This document shows, one piece after another, positions 34,103-43,885 of a stretch of 64,000 bases of DNA. The DNA lies in contig DAOTVQ010000025.1 of the NCBI GenBank assembly GCA_034436355.1, positions 1-64,000 of the forward strand, in the 5' to 3' direction. The first letter of the stretch is position 1, and every line of letters starts with the position of its first letter. A program made the position numbers and the translations under genes. The stretch is from CP2-2F sp034436355. Lineage in GTDB: Bacteria > Chloroflexota > Anaerolineae > Aggregatilineales > UBA2796. Under the pieces are notes generated by a model. That model made no database searches. It was not told where the DNA came from and worked only from the letters and a program-made list of their open reading frames with translations.

Positions 34103-35548
34103 TTAATCAAATGGGCATAAATCCTCAAAGGTATAGATATGCGCTGTGCCGTAGCTGTTCAACGCCGCCAAAGTCTCAGGGCGTGCTTGGGCAAGGCTGC
34201 GTGCGGCGGCACAGGCGCGAGCGCGGTCGCGGGTGCGGTTGAGCGTCTCTAGGAAAGTGCGCCCGATCAGCGCATAGCCTTCGGCGGGTGTGGCAGGCGG
34301 ATTTTCAGCGATGAGCGCTTCAAGGGCGAGATCGGCGTTACGGCGCTGTCCGGCGGCAAGATTGGCGTATGCTTTGCGAAGGGTGGCATAGGCGCGCAGC
34401 ATAGCGGACTCATTGAGCGGCGACCATGACAGCAGCGCGGGATCATCGCGCACGCGATCATAAAGGCGGATTGCATCCCGCCAGTTTTCCGCCGCAAAAA
34501 GCTGATCAGCATCATGCAGGGCATGAATGCGATAGGCAGCAGGTTCAAGGGTGATCAGCGCTTCTCGATAGACGCTGCCATCCCAATCCCAATAGACCAC
34601 TGAACGGCGTGGCGGCGCGCCACCGAAATCTAGCGGCGGATTATAAGCCACGGACAGTTCAAGAATGCCATCTCCATCGGGATCGCCAATTCCAATCCGC
34701 GCATCCGTGGCGTCAATTGGCACGCTGTTCAGCGGGCGAAACTGCCCTAAGGTGGCGCTCCACGAGAGGATTTGGGCGCGGGTGGCGCAGCCTGCCGCCG
34801 TACAGACGCGCTGGCTGTAGACTAGCTCGGCGCGGGCATCCCCATTCATATCCCCAACGCGGTGCAGCACGGGCAAAAGGCTCTCCGGGCTGTAGATGGT
34901 GCTGTAAAGCAGGCGATAGCCACGCTGCGCGCAGCCATAGACCAGCAGCATTCCGGGTGAGGGTGACCCTGCCTGATAACGGACGGGATCATAGGCAGTA
35001 ATGATGATTTCGGGTGTGCCGTCGCCCGTCAGGTCGGTATCCGTTTGCACAATGGCGGCATCGCGCACGGCGCCCCAGGCACGCAGCGCCGCTTCTAGGA
35101 CTGTGGTGGCACCGCCCGCCGAAAGGTAAAGGCTGATCACCTCTGGGTATTGGCTGAAGCTGCTCGGTGGCGGTGGCGGTGGTGGGTTGCCAAGCGGTGG
35201 GCAATCGCCGGGCAGGAACTGCGGTGGCGCAAAGGGTGCAAGGGCGGCAGCCGTTGCTGCGCTGATGGTGGCAGAAAGGGCGGTAGCGGTGGCAGCCGGC
35301 GCAACAATTTGCCCAAGAACGGGCGCAGGATCAACTGGTGGTAGGCTTGTACCGTTGGCAGGCGTGCCAAGCAGCACAGAAATGCGCCCGCCGGGTGTGG
35401 CAGTCGCAAAGGGCAGCAGCGTAGGCGTTGGGCGTGAAGGGCGCTGCCCGATCAGGTCGCTGATGCCGCTGCACGCTGTGCTAAGCGCTATAAGGCACAG
35501 TAATCCTAAGGTGCGCCAAGAGTGGGCAGGGAAAAGGCTCATCATCAT
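34103..35548 (-). CDS. Lipoprotein with FG-GAP-like region
   Basis: The 481-residue protein has a lipoprotein signal (lipobox LSTAC). A Pro/Ala-rich linker follows (about 30-130). The middle portion has segments resembling VCBS/FG-GAP beta-propeller blades, with calcium-like loops 'DLTGDGTPEI', 'DMNGDARAEL' and 'DPDGDGILEL'. The C-terminal 150 residues are helical and TPR-like, with 'AENWRDAIRLYDRV' and 'KAYANLAAGQRRNADLALEAL'. Three consecutive ATGs (35548, 35545, 35542) follow GGAG; the third has the best spacing. The function is unknown; it is likely displayed on the cell surface. Confidence 0.75.
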   Translation of the reverse strand: MMMSLFPAHSWRTLGLLCLIALSTACSGISDLIGQRPSRPTPTLLPFATATPGGRISVLLGTPANGTSLPPVDPAPVLGQIVAPAATATALSATISAATAAALAPFAPPQFLPGDCPPLGNPPPPPPPSSFSQYPEVISLYLSAGGATTVLEAALRAWGAVRDAAIVQTDTDLTGDGTPEIIITAYDPVRYQAGSPSPGMLLVYGCAQRGYRLLYSTIYSPESLLPVLHRVGDMNGDARAELVYSQRVCTAAGCATRAQILSWSATLGQFRPLNSVPIDATDARIGIGDPDGDGILELSVAYNPPLDFGGAPPRRSVVYWDWDGSVYREALITLEPAAYRIHALHDADQLFAAENWRDAIRLYDRVRDDPALLSWSPLNESAMLRAYATLRKAYANLAAGQRRNADLALEALIAENPPATPAEGYALIGRTFLETLNRTRDRARACAAARSLAQARPETLAALNSYGTAHIYTFEDLCPFD

Positions 35549-35777
35549 AACTCCGCGCACAAGCATAGCGCTGAATGACGCTTTGTGCCACGTGGCGATA
35601 AGCTGCTAAAACTGCGTGGATCAGCCAAGCCTAATCGCACGCCCTTCTAAAAATGCAGCCGCTGATAAAGCTCTTATGCACGTTTGGTACAATCGAGGCT
35701 ATACTTAGACAATACACATGCCGCACGGAACACCGTGCGCCTGCCCTAAAGCAAAATCGTAGACTGGAGCTGGACTC

Positions 35778-36374
35778 ATGGCTTTCATTCCAACCGTAAT
35801 TGAAGACACCGGGCGCTATGAGCGCGCTTGGGATGTCTACTCGCTGCTGCTCAAAGAGCGCATCATCTTCGTTGGCACAGAGATCAACGCCATTGTTGCC
35901 AACTCAATTGTGGCACAGCTGCTCTACCTTGAGCATGAAGACCCCGACCGCGAAATTCAGATGTATATTCAATCGCCTGGGGGTGAGATTTACGCCGGTT
36001 TGGCGATCTATGATGCCATGCGCCAGATCAAAGCGCCAGTGGCTACCACTGCCATCGGCATGACGGCGAGCTTTGGCACGGTGCTGTTGGCAGCTGGCAC
36101 AAAGGGAATGCGCTATGCGTTGCCCAACGCCACAGTTCACATGCACCAACCGCTAAGCTATGGCGGCGGCGGGCAAGCCTCTGATGTTGCCATTCAGGCG
36201 AAGGAAATCATCCGCTTGAAGGAAAAGCTGCTAGATATTCTGGTTGAGGCAACCGCCCAACCGCGTGATGTATTGGAGCGTGATACAGATCGGGATATCT
36301 ATCTGAGCGCTGAGCGCGCCCGCGAATATGGCATTGTGGATAAAATCCTCGAAAGCCCTAAACAGAAAAAATAA
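35778..36374 (+). CDS. clpP: ATP-dependent Clp protease proteolytic subunit
   Basis: This serine protease subunit forms the ClpP barrel and degrades proteins fed by ClpX, ClpA or ClpC. At 198 residues it has the normal length. Catalytic Ser98 lies in MTASFG, His123 in VHMHQP, and the Asp in DRDIYLSAERA near 172. The classical 'GQAASMG' reads GMTASFG here, a modest deviation. ClpP-typical QSPGG follows. The start ATG has TGGAG upstream. No clpX or tig gene is next to it. A weak hairpin follows the stop. Confidence 0.96.
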   Translation: MAFIPTVIEDTGRYERAWDVYSLLLKERIIFVGTEINAIVANSIVAQLLYLEHEDPDREIQMYIQSPGGEIYAGLAIYDAMRQIKAPVATTAIGMTASFGTVLLAAGTKGMRYALPNATVHMHQPLSYGGGGQASDVAIQAKEIIRLKEKLLDILVEATAQPRDVLERDTDRDIYLSAERAREYGIVDKILESPKQKK

Positions 36375-36382
36375 TGACACTT

Positions 36383-36410
36383 AAACGGGGCACTTCACAG
36401 TGTCTCGTTT
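36383..36410 (+). terminator. Terminator after clpP
   Basis: AAACGGGGCAC (36383-36393) and GTGTCTCGTTT (36400-36410) form an 11-bp stem with two G-U pairs and a 6-base loop, 9 bases past the clpP stop. The downstream T content is low. Confidence 0.55.
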
Positions 36411-36453
36411 AGTGTATGGCATACCTTAGAGACAGATTTGAATTGCTACTGAC

Positions 36454-36482
36454 TTGGCAATTGTTCACGAAATGTATATGAT
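36454..36482 (+). promoter_or_regulatory. Promoter of the DUF4397 gene
   Basis: TTGGCA (36454-36459) and TATGAT (36477-36482) have exactly 17 bases between them. The leader then contains a hairpin GATACC (36501-36506) / GGTATC (36515-36520) 23 bases before the start at 36543. Confidence 0.65.
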
Positions 36483-36542
36483 TCGTAGGTAGGTTAACCT
36501 GATACCTTAGCTTCGGTATCCCAACCAGAGAGTTAAATACCT

Positions 36543-39071
36543 ATGAGAATACGCTCCCTTCTATTTGTTTGTGTGGCGCTGGCAATGGCAGCCAGCTTGC
36601 TTGGTGTAGGCTTTGCGCCCAATGTGGTGCAGGCGCAACAGGGTAGCTATGTGCGGATCACACACGCCTCGCCCGGCGCGCCCAATGTGGATATTTATGT
36701 GAACAATGATGCCAACCCGATTGCCGCGAACCTTGCCTTTGGCACGGCAACCGCAATTCTGCCCATCGCAGTTGGCACTTACACCATCACGGTGCGCCCG
36801 GCGGGCGATAAGGAGACGACAGTCTTCCGCGCTGTGGTTGGTGTGCGCCCTAACGAGGCGCTTGAACTCGTAGCACAAGGCATCGTCGGTGGCAGCGGCG
36901 CGCAGGCGTTTGATTTAGGCGTTTATCGCATCAGCCTTGCCGAAACGGGCGGTCAGGCACGGGTGTATATCATCCACGCCTCGCCTAATGCACCCGCCAT
37001 TGATGTTCGCAGCGGTGACACTGTTTTGGTGCGCCGTCTTGCTTTTGGGCAGTCCAATTCACGCGATCCGCTGGAAGTGCCAGCCGGCAGCGTGCCAGTG
37101 CAGGTCGTGCCGACGGGCGCAACCGAGCCAGCCGTAATTGATGCTACGCTGGAACTGGCTGCTGACCGCATCTATACGGTGATGGCGATCAACGTGCTGG
37201 AGTCGATCTCGCCCTTGATCTTGCAGGCACTTCCGCTGCGTGCTGCACCTGTGGCTGCCGCACCAACCGGCACTGTGCGTGTGACCCATGCCTCTGCTGA
37301 TGCACCCGCCGTTGACATTTACCTGAATGGCAATGCAGCAATCACCAACCTAGAGTTCGGCAAAGCCACCGATTTGATCAGCTTGCCTGCGGGTGAATAC
37401 GCTGTGGCGATCCGCCCTGCGGGTGCCGCCGCTAATAGCGATCCCGTCTTCACGGCGACGCTGACTGTGGCAGCCAACCGCACGACCGAAGTGGTGGCGA
37501 TGGGCTTGTTGGCAGGCTCGCCTGATTTCATGCTCGGCACCTACAGCATTGCACGCAGCGCCACCAACGGCAAAGCACGCATCTACCTGCTGCACGCCGC
37601 GCCCGCAGCCCCTGCTGTGGATGTGCGCGCTAACGGCACGGTAGTGCTGCAAGGCGTTGCCTATGGCGATTTCACCAGCACGCCGTTGGATGTTGAACCC
37701 GGCATCGTCAACATTGCTGCCACACCCGCTGGGCGTGCCAGCCCTGTGGTGACGCGCCTGACAGGCGAGGTGGACGGCAACTTTGAGGCGGATACGATCT
37801 ACACGGTCATTGCCTATGGCAATCCACTGCGCGATAAACCGTTGGTCTTGAAATCGTCCGCCGTCTCGGACGCTGAAGAAGGCAAGACTGCTGCTGTGCG
37901 CGTTGTGCATGTTGCGAAGGCACCCGCCGTGGATGTCTACCTGAACGACTCGCCCGTTGCCGCCATTACGAACCTGCAAGTAGGCAAGGCGAGCGATGTG
38001 GTCAACTTGCCGACTGGTGAATACAAAATACAGTTGCGCCCTGCCGGTCAGCTTTCGGTGAACCTGCCCGTCTTTGAAAAGACGATCAGCGTTGGCAGCG
38101 GTGAATGGATCGAAGCCGTGGCGATGGGCGTTTTTGGTGGTGAACCCGCCTTTGACGTGAACGTTTTTAAGTTGGATAACGCCTTCCCCTATGGCAAGGC
38201 AAAAATCCATGCGCTGCACGCCGCACCTAAGGCAGGTGATGTGGATGTGTTGGTGAACGGTCAGCTTGCGCTACAAGGCGTTGGGTTCGGTGCCTTCACC
38301 AGCGATGCCCTAGTGGTTGATCCCGGCATCACCAACATCGCTCTGACCGCAGCTGGTACGCGCAGCCCTGTGGTAGCACGCCTGACCGGTGAGCCAGCCA
38401 CCTACGCTGCCAATACGGTCTACACTGTGATTGCCTACGGCGATCCCGTCAACGGCATTTTAGCGGTCTTTTCGCGCACGCATCCCGGCAACGTCCGCGT
38501 AGTTCATGCCTCGCCCGATGCACCCGCCGTAGATGTTTATGTGGATGGCGCACGCGCCGTGGCAGGTTTGGCATTTGGCAAGGCAAGTGGTTTCCTGAGT
38601 GTGCCGGCTGGCACGCGCAAGGTTGCCATCCGTGCTGCGGGCGCCGCTGCGGATAGCGCACCCGTCTTCGAGACGGATGTGACCGTTCCTTCAGGCATTT
38701 CGGCGGAAGTGGTGGCGCTTGGCAAGCTCTCGGAAAACTTCCAGCTAGGCGTATTCCCCATTGACCGCAACCCACTGGATGGCAAGGTGCGCGTGTACGT
38801 TATTCACGCAGCGCCCACCACCGGCGCCGTGGATGTGTTGGTGAACGGCGGGCGCGTGTTGGAGAAAGTGACCTTCCCCAACTACAATGCAACTGCCCTC
38901 ACGGTTAACCCTGCCACCTACGACATCTATGTGACCGATAGCGCACGCCCAGGCTTTTACTTTGTCTCGTTGCCCAAAGTGAAGCTGGAAGCCGACACGA
39001 TCTACACCGTGCTGGCAGTTGGCGATCCTGTGGCAAACGAGCCGTTGGTGCTAACCAGCAAACAGCGTTAA
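36543..39071 (+). CDS. Secreted DUF4397 multi-repeat protein
   Basis: The 842-residue protein has a signal peptide (1-31, ending VVQAQ). It contains eight copies of a beta-sandwich unit of about 100 residues, each opening with a motif of the form V-R-V-x-H-A-S-P-x-A-P-x-V-D-V-Y. The units fall into four alternating pairs: odd units read VDIYLNG-like and end with 'AVAIRPAG', while even units read VDVxxNG and 'VVARLTGE...YTVIAYG'. The fourfold pair duplication shows growth by tandem duplication. DUF4397 proteins are secreted and found in stalk or matrix contexts; their ligand is unknown. A strong promoter and a terminator frame the gene, so it is monocistronic. Confidence 0.88.
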   Translation: MRIRSLLFVCVALAMAASLLGVGFAPNVVQAQQGSYVRITHASPGAPNVDIYVNNDANPIAANLAFGTATAILPIAVGTYTITVRPAGDKETTVFRAVVGVRPNEALELVAQGIVGGSGAQAFDLGVYRISLAETGGQARVYIIHASPNAPAIDVRSGDTVLVRRLAFGQSNSRDPLEVPAGSVPVQVVPTGATEPAVIDATLELAADRIYTVMAINVLESISPLILQALPLRAAPVAAAPTGTVRVTHASADAPAVDIYLNGNAAITNLEFGKATDLISLPAGEYAVAIRPAGAAANSDPVFTATLTVAANRTTEVVAMGLLAGSPDFMLGTYSIARSATNGKARIYLLHAAPAAPAVDVRANGTVVLQGVAYGDFTSTPLDVEPGIVNIAATPAGRASPVVTRLTGEVDGNFEADTIYTVIAYGNPLRDKPLVLKSSAVSDAEEGKTAAVRVVHVAKAPAVDVYLNDSPVAAITNLQVGKASDVVNLPTGEYKIQLRPAGQLSVNLPVFEKTISVGSGEWIEAVAMGVFGGEPAFDVNVFKLDNAFPYGKAKIHALHAAPKAGDVDVLVNGQLALQGVGFGAFTSDALVVDPGITNIALTAAGTRSPVVARLTGEPATYAANTVYTVIAYGDPVNGILAVFSRTHPGNVRVVHASPDAPAVDVYVDGARAVAGLAFGKASGFLSVPAGTRKVAIRAAGAAADSAPVFETDVTVPSGISAEVVALGKLSENFQLGVFPIDRNPLDGKVRVYVIHAAPTTGAVDVLVNGGRVLEKVTFPNYNATALTVNPATYDIYVTDSARPGFYFVSLPKVKLEADTIYTVLAVGDPVANEPLVLTSKQR

Positions 39072-39094
39072 GCAGCGCTAACACCTAAATAATG

Positions 39095-39128
39095 AAGCGC
39101 CCTTCTCAACTTTTCGAGAAGGGCGCTT
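39095..39128 (+). terminator. Terminator after the DUF4397 gene
   Basis: AAGCGCCCTTCTC (39095-39107) and GAGAAGGGCGCTT (39116-39128) form a perfect 13-bp stem with an 8-base loop. It lies between the convergent DUF4397 and sensor-kinase genes and may serve both. Confidence 0.8.
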
Positions 39129-39162
39129 GTGTGTACGGCGCGATCTGCTCACCCAAATAGCG

Positions 39163-40671
39163 CTAGACAATTGGCAGCCGAATGCGAAAAACGCTGCCCT
39201 GATTCTTGCGCGACTCAACCTCAATGCGCCCATTGTGGCGTTCGACAATGCGCTTCACGATAGATAAGCCCAAGCCCGCGCCGCCTGTCCACACTGAGCG
39301 CGCCGCATCGCCACGATAAAAGCTATCGAAAATGCGTGGCAGATCGTTATCGTCAATGCCACAGCCTGTATCACGCACGGCGAGGATGATTGCAGAGTCT
39401 TCAGTGTAGCCTTGCAGCGTAATGCTGCCACCTTGCGGTGTATGTTCTACCGCATTTTCGATCAGGTTGACCAATGCCACGCGCAATTGGCGTGCATCGG
39501 CACAGATAGTTGGCAGTGTTTCATCCCACGCTTTATGTAAGGCAATGTGCTTGCCACGCGCCAAGCGATCAAAGTGGGCGGCAGCCTGTTGCAGCAGCCA
39601 ATGTGGCTGCATAACCTCCATCGTGAATGCCTCACCGCTATCCAAGCGTGCGACGGTCAACATGCGCTCTAGCACTGCCACCAAATGCGTTACTTGCGCG
39701 CCGATCATGCTGTGGTAGTGGGCGCGCTTTTCGCCATCCTCAGCATGTTGCAGCAAGTAAGCGCTTGTGCTGATCACAGAGAGCGGGGTACGAAAATCGT
39801 GCGAGACATTACGGATAAGTTTGCTCATCATCCGAATGCGCTCACGCTCAATTTTTAGCGCAAGCGCTTGCCGTTCAGATTCCTTCCGTTCTGTCACGTC
39901 TTGCCCAACGCTGATGATCTGTTCAGGGCTGCCGTCCGCAGCGCGCCGAAAGACCTGTGCGCGCTGGAAGAAATGGCGGTAACTGCCATCGGCGGCGCGC
40001 AGACGGAACTCTGCAGCAACCACTTCACCATCTGCGGCGTGTTTGGCGCGCTCACGGCAATCGCGCATCACATGCACATCGTTTGGGTGCATCAAGAAGG
40101 TTTCAAGGGCTTGGCAGTCAGCAGCGCAAGGTGCATCCTCAGGGTAGCCAAGCAGGCTGTGCCAAGTATGGTTGAGGTAAATCTCGCTGTTGCTCGGCAC
40201 ATCATAGATGAAGATCATATCGGGCAGGGCAGCAGTTACTTTTTCCACCAGTTGGCGGCTTGCTTCTAAGGCGCGCTGCTGCCGATAGAGCGTGATATGC
40301 GTCTCGGCACGGGCGATCAGCTCGGCAACATGGAAGGGCGTGGTCACGTAATCTGCGCCGCCAGCGGCAAATGCCTGCACCTTGCTCTCACTCTCGTGAA
40401 AGGCACTCAAAAAGATGACGGGAATGCTGGCAGTGCGCGGATCAGCCTTCAATTGGTGGCAAACGGCATAGCCATCTAGCTGTGGCATGGCAATGTCTAG
40501 CAGGATCAGATCGGGGTGCAGGCTGAGCGCTCTATCAAAAGCGTTCAGGCTGTTCTGTTCAGTGTGGACGTGATAACCGCGCCTGCCAAGGGCTGCTTCA
40601 ATCAAGGCAATGGTATGGGGTGAGTCGTCTATCGCCAAAATGTGATAGGCTGATTCGGGTGTGTTGCTCAT
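39163..40671 (-). CDS. Hybrid response regulator-PAS-histidine kinase
   Basis: The 502-residue cytoplasmic protein has three parts. Residues 8-125 are a receiver domain with phospho-acceptor Asp59 in LILLDIAMPQLDG. Residues about 140-270 form a PAS/PAC domain (IFIYDVPSNSEIYLNHTW). Residues 280-502 are a HisKA domain with VSHDFRTPLSV and a HATPase domain with LVNLIENAVEHT, 'DTGCGIDDNDLPRIF' and 'GAGLGLSIVKRIV'. The H-box reads HDFRTP, with Phe for the common Glu-Leu. The receiver-first order suggests it is a middle component of a phosphorelay, and no partner is adjacent. No membrane segment is seen. Confidence 0.92.
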   Translation of the reverse strand: MSNTPESAYHILAIDDSPHTIALIEAALGRRGYHVHTEQNSLNAFDRALSLHPDLILLDIAMPQLDGYAVCHQLKADPRTASIPVIFLSAFHESESKVQAFAAGGADYVTTPFHVAELIARAETHITLYRQQRALEASRQLVEKVTAALPDMIFIYDVPSNSEIYLNHTWHSLLGYPEDAPCAADCQALETFLMHPNDVHVMRDCRERAKHAADGEVVAAEFRLRAADGSYRHFFQRAQVFRRAADGSPEQIISVGQDVTERKESERQALALKIERERIRMMSKLIRNVSHDFRTPLSVISTSAYLLQHAEDGEKRAHYHSMIGAQVTHLVAVLERMLTVARLDSGEAFTMEVMQPHWLLQQAAAHFDRLARGKHIALHKAWDETLPTICADARQLRVALVNLIENAVEHTPQGGSITLQGYTEDSAIILAVRDTGCGIDDNDLPRIFDSFYRGDAARSVWTGGAGLGLSIVKRIVERHNGRIEVESRKNQGSVFRIRLPIV

Positions 40672-40867
40672 CTAAAGTATCGCCTATCTCAACCTGTCTA
40701 CGACATACAAGATTTCTATACACATTGTAGCGCCAAATCCACTGATCAGGTGGGTGTGCAGCAACTTGAAAAAAGTTTGTTACACGCACCACGACCAAAA
40801 AATGATTTTCTTGCCTTTAGTGTGTATCCTAGCATGAGTAAACCGAGCAAAATGAAACGAGATCAGC

Positions 40868-42016
40868 ATGAAAATTACTGCCTTAGAACTGTTCAGCGTG
40901 CCGCCGCGTTGGTTATTCCTCAAAATTTCCACGGATGAAGGCATTCATGGCTGGGGCGAGCCTGTAGTAGAGGGTCATGCAAGCACGGTTGAGGCTGCCG
41001 TGCGCGAGGCTGCCGACTATCTAATCGGGCGCGAACCGGATCACATTGCGGATATTTGGCAGACGCTTTATCGGGGGCGTTTTTACCGCGGCGGCGCGGT
41101 CATGCTCAGCGCGATGGCGGGCATTGATCAGGCGTTGTGGGATATTAAAGGCAAGCGCTACGGGTTGCCGATCTACCAAATGCTTGGTGGTGCAGTCCGC
41201 GAAAATATCCGCGTCTATACGTGGATCGGCGGTGATCGTCCTGCGGATGTGGTGGCAGCTGCCAAAGAAAAAGCAGCGCAGGGCTTCACCGCTGTTAAGC
41301 TGAACGCTTCAGAGGAAATGCATTTTGTCGAGTCCTACGCGGCGATTGAGGCATGTGTGGCGCGGGTGGCAGCACTCCGCGAAGCGATGGGCAGTGCCTT
41401 TGGCATTGCGGTGGATTTTCACGGCAGACTGCATAAGCCAATGGCAAAAGTACTGGCAAAGGCGCTAGAGCCGTATCATCCGCTGTTTATCGAGGAACCG
41501 GTGCTGCCTGAACACAACGAGGCGCTGCCTGAGATCGCCGCGCACGCCGCCATTCCGATTGCGACGGGCGAGCGCATGTACTCGCGTTGGGAATTCAAAA
41601 TGCTGCTGGCGCGTGGCGGTGTGGATATTATTCAGCCTGATCTGTCGCACGCAGGCGGCATCAGTGAGGTCTACAAAATTGCGGCGATGGCAGAAAGCTA
41701 TGATGTGGCGCTGGCGCCACACTGCCCACTAGGTCCGATTGCGTTGGCAGCTTGCCTGCAAGTGGATGCTGTTTGTGTCAATGCTTTTATCCAAGAGCAG
41801 AGTTTGGGCATCCACTACAATCAGGGCAACGATCTGCTCGATTATCTGGTTGATCCGTCCGTCTTTCAGTATGCGGACGGCGTTGTGAAATTGCCAACCG
41901 CGCCAGGGCTTGGCATCCAGATCAACGAGGCAGCAGTGCGTGAAGCAGCCGCACGCGGTCACCGTTGGCGCAATCCGATCTGGCGGCGCGCTGATGGCAC
42001 GGTTGCTGAGTGGTAG
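40868..42016 (+). CDS. dgoD: D-galactonate dehydratase
   Basis: The 382-residue enolase-superfamily enzyme dehydrates D-galactonate to 2-keto-3-deoxygalactonate (De Ley-Doudoroff pathway). It follows the E. coli DgoD pattern closely along its length: SVPPRWLFLKI near the start, HGWGEPVVEG, AMAGIDQALWDIKGK, VDFHGR (metal and base region), FIEEPVLPE, and APHCPLGPIALAA with the catalytic His. The length is normal. The gene is convergent with a zinc dehydrogenase that could act on a related sugar or polyol. No dgoA or dgoK is adjacent. Assignment to galactonate rather than another acid sugar is likely but not proven. Confidence 0.9.
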   Translation: MKITALELFSVPPRWLFLKISTDEGIHGWGEPVVEGHASTVEAAVREAADYLIGREPDHIADIWQTLYRGRFYRGGAVMLSAMAGIDQALWDIKGKRYGLPIYQMLGGAVRENIRVYTWIGGDRPADVVAAAKEKAAQGFTAVKLNASEEMHFVESYAAIEACVARVAALREAMGSAFGIAVDFHGRLHKPMAKVLAKALEPYHPLFIEEPVLPEHNEALPEIAAHAAIPIATGERMYSRWEFKMLLARGGVDIIQPDLSHAGGISEVYKIAAMAESYDVALAPHCPLGPIALAACLQVDAVCVNAFIQEQSLGIHYNQGNDLLDYLVDPSVFQYADGVVKLPTAPGLGIQINEAAVREAAARGHRWRNPIWRRADGTVAEW

Positions 42017-42034
42017 CCATGCTATGTAGCGTAG

Positions 42035-43003
42035 TTATGGCTTCAGCAGCACTTTTAGCACGCCGCTGCTGCTGGCATGGTCAAAGGCGGCAAGGCTATC
42101 CTCTAACGGATAAACTGCCTCGATCATGGACTCCACATCAATCAGGGCGTTTTCGAGCAGGCGAATCGCCGCGCCAAACGGTCCGCAGCGGCTGCCAACG
42201 ATCTTGATCTCATCAATGACCACCCGCGAGAGATCGGCACTTGGCACGCCGCTGTAGGTGCTTTTCAGCACGATTGTGCCGCGTGGGCGCACAATGGTTA
42301 GGGCGCTGGCAAAGCCATCGGCGTTACCCGTACAATCCACCACCACATGCGCGCTGTTGCGCCCAACGCGATCCATCCAATCGGCGCGGCGGGCATCCAC
42401 ATAGGGAATGCGCCATTTCTCCAACAAACTGATCGGGCGCGGTTTGCGCGCTACCACCAAGAGTTCGCAGCCGAGTTGCCGCAACACTTGTGCGGCAAGC
42501 AGCCCAAGTTTGCCCGCGCCGATCAGCACGACGCGCTGCGAGGGTGTGATCGGCACAAGCGCGGGAATTTGCAAGGCAGCCGCCAGCGGTTCAGTGAAGA
42601 CGGCTGCCTCATCCGTGATCGTCTCTGGCACGGCATACAGGTTTTGGATGGGCAGGCGGAAGCGTTCTGAGAAAACGCCATCATAGCGATCAATGCCCAG
42701 CGTGGCGCGATTCCGACATTGGCTAGGGATGTTGGCAAGGCAAAAATCACAGACGCCACAGGCGATGTTGATCTCGCCCACCACACGCGTGCCGGCGGCG
42801 AAACTGCCATAATCTGCCAGCGTTTCACCCACAAACTCATGCCCTAGCACGCCTTTGAAGCCCATGTAGCCGCGTGTCAGTTCAAGGTCGGTGTGGCAGA
42901 TGCCCGCCAGCCGCAGCCTGATGAGCGCTTCGTGCGGCTGTGGCTCAGGTTCAGGCATATCTTGGCGCAGCGTCAGCGCCTCATCAAAGTGTAGTGCGCG
43001 CAA
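42035..43003 (-). CDS. Zinc-dependent MDR alcohol dehydrogenase
   Basis: The 322-residue medium-chain dehydrogenase has the catalytic-zinc ligands in GICHTDLEL (Cys near 34) and LGHEFVGE (His-Glu near 54). The structural-zinc cysteines CGVCDFCLANIPSQC are near 80-95. The Rossmann motif VVLIGAGKLGLLAAQVL is near 160. It resembles the threonine/polyol dehydrogenase branch, and the substrate is unknown. It lies 18 bases downstream of the 3-hydroxyacyl-CoA dehydrogenase on the same strand, so the two may be co-transcribed. Confidence 0.88.
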   Translation of the reverse strand: MRALHFDEALTLRQDMPEPEPQPHEALIRLRLAGICHTDLELTRGYMGFKGVLGHEFVGETLADYGSFAAGTRVVGEINIACGVCDFCLANIPSQCRNRATLGIDRYDGVFSERFRLPIQNLYAVPETITDEAAVFTEPLAAALQIPALVPITPSQRVVLIGAGKLGLLAAQVLRQLGCELLVVARKPRPISLLEKWRIPYVDARRADWMDRVGRNSAHVVVDCTGNADGFASALTIVRPRGTIVLKSTYSGVPSADLSRVVIDEIKIVGSRCGPFGAAIRLLENALIDVESMIEAVYPLEDSLAAFDHASSSGVLKVLLKP

Positions 43004-43021
43004 TCGTTGTTAACCTTTCTG

Positions 43022-43885
43022 CTAACTTGAGTAGCTATAGAAGCCGCGCCCTGTCTTGCGCCCATAGTGACCGGCTGCCACCATCTTCCGCAGAAGTGGG
43101 CAAGGGCGGTATTTATCATCACCGAGTTCGCTGTGCAGCACTTCCAGAATTGCTAAACAGACATCCAGCCCGACGAAATCTGCCAACGTCAGCGGCCCCA
43201 TTGGGTGATTCATGCCGAGTTTCATCACACCATCAATCGCCTCTGCCGTGCCAACGCCTTCCATCAAGCAGAAGATCGCCTCATTGATCATCGGCATCAG
43301 GATGCGGTTGGCGATGAAACCGGGCGAGTCGTTTGCCTCTAGCGGCGTTTTGCCAAGCGCACGGCAGACCTCAAGGGCAGTTGCCACAGTCGCGTCGCTG
43401 GTATCGTAGCCGCGAATCATCTCGACCAATGGCATAAGCGGCACCGGATTCATAAAGTGGAAGCCGATCACCTGACTTGGGCGTGTGGTTGCAGCCGCAA
43501 GACTGGTGATTGAAATAGACGAGGTGTTCGAAGCAAGGATCGCACTCGGTTTTGCCACTGCGTCCAGATCGGCAAACAGTTTCAGCTTAAGCGGTTTATT
43601 CTCGGTGGCTGCCTCAATGATCAAATCGGCATCGGCAGCCAACGCTATTTCCGTGCCGCTAATCATTTGGGTCAGGGCGTTTTGGCGTGCGGCGTCGTCA
43701 AGTTTGCCTTTGCTGTGTAGTTTTTCCACACTTTGGCGAATGGTTTCTTTGGCGCGTGCCAATGCCTCAGCGCTGATGTCAATCAGGGTGGTGTGAAAGC
43801 CGCTGGTGGCGCTCACTTGGGCAATGCCGTTGCCCATTGTGCCAGCACCAATCACGGCGATGCGCTGAACGTGGGCTGTGGTCAT
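43022..43885 (-). CDS. 3-hydroxybutyryl-CoA dehydrogenase
   Basis: The 287-residue NAD-dependent 3-hydroxyacyl-CoA dehydrogenase has the Rossmann motif VIGAGTMGNGIAQV (near 9-22), the catalytic motif GFHFMNPVPLMPLVE (near 135-150) with the His-Glu pair, and the C-terminal helical domain with GFIANRILMPMINEA. This layout fits PaaH/Hbd short forms without a fused hydratase. ATG 43885 is chosen because AAAGGA lies upstream and the Rossmann motif falls at the normal distance; a longer frame adds residues of no family character. It functions in fatty-acid or butyrate metabolism. Confidence 0.92.
   Translation of the reverse strand: MTTAHVQRIAVIGAGTMGNGIAQVSATSGFHTTLIDISAEALARAKETIRQSVEKLHSKGKLDDAARQNALTQMISGTEIALAADADLIIEAATENKPLKLKLFADLDAVAKPSAILASNTSSISITSLAAATTRPSQVIGFHFMNPVPLMPLVEMIRGYDTSDATVATALEVCRALGKTPLEANDSPGFIANRILMPMINEAIFCLMEGVGTAEAIDGVMKLGMNHPMGPLTLADFVGLDVCLAILEVLHSELGDDKYRPCPLLRKMVAAGHYGRKTGRGFYSYSS

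Noticed and set aside
37350..38219. 289-codon minus-strand frame opposite the DUF4397 gene
   Set aside because: It is a shadow of the repetitive coding sequence, rich in His, Gln and Cys, without any domain pattern.
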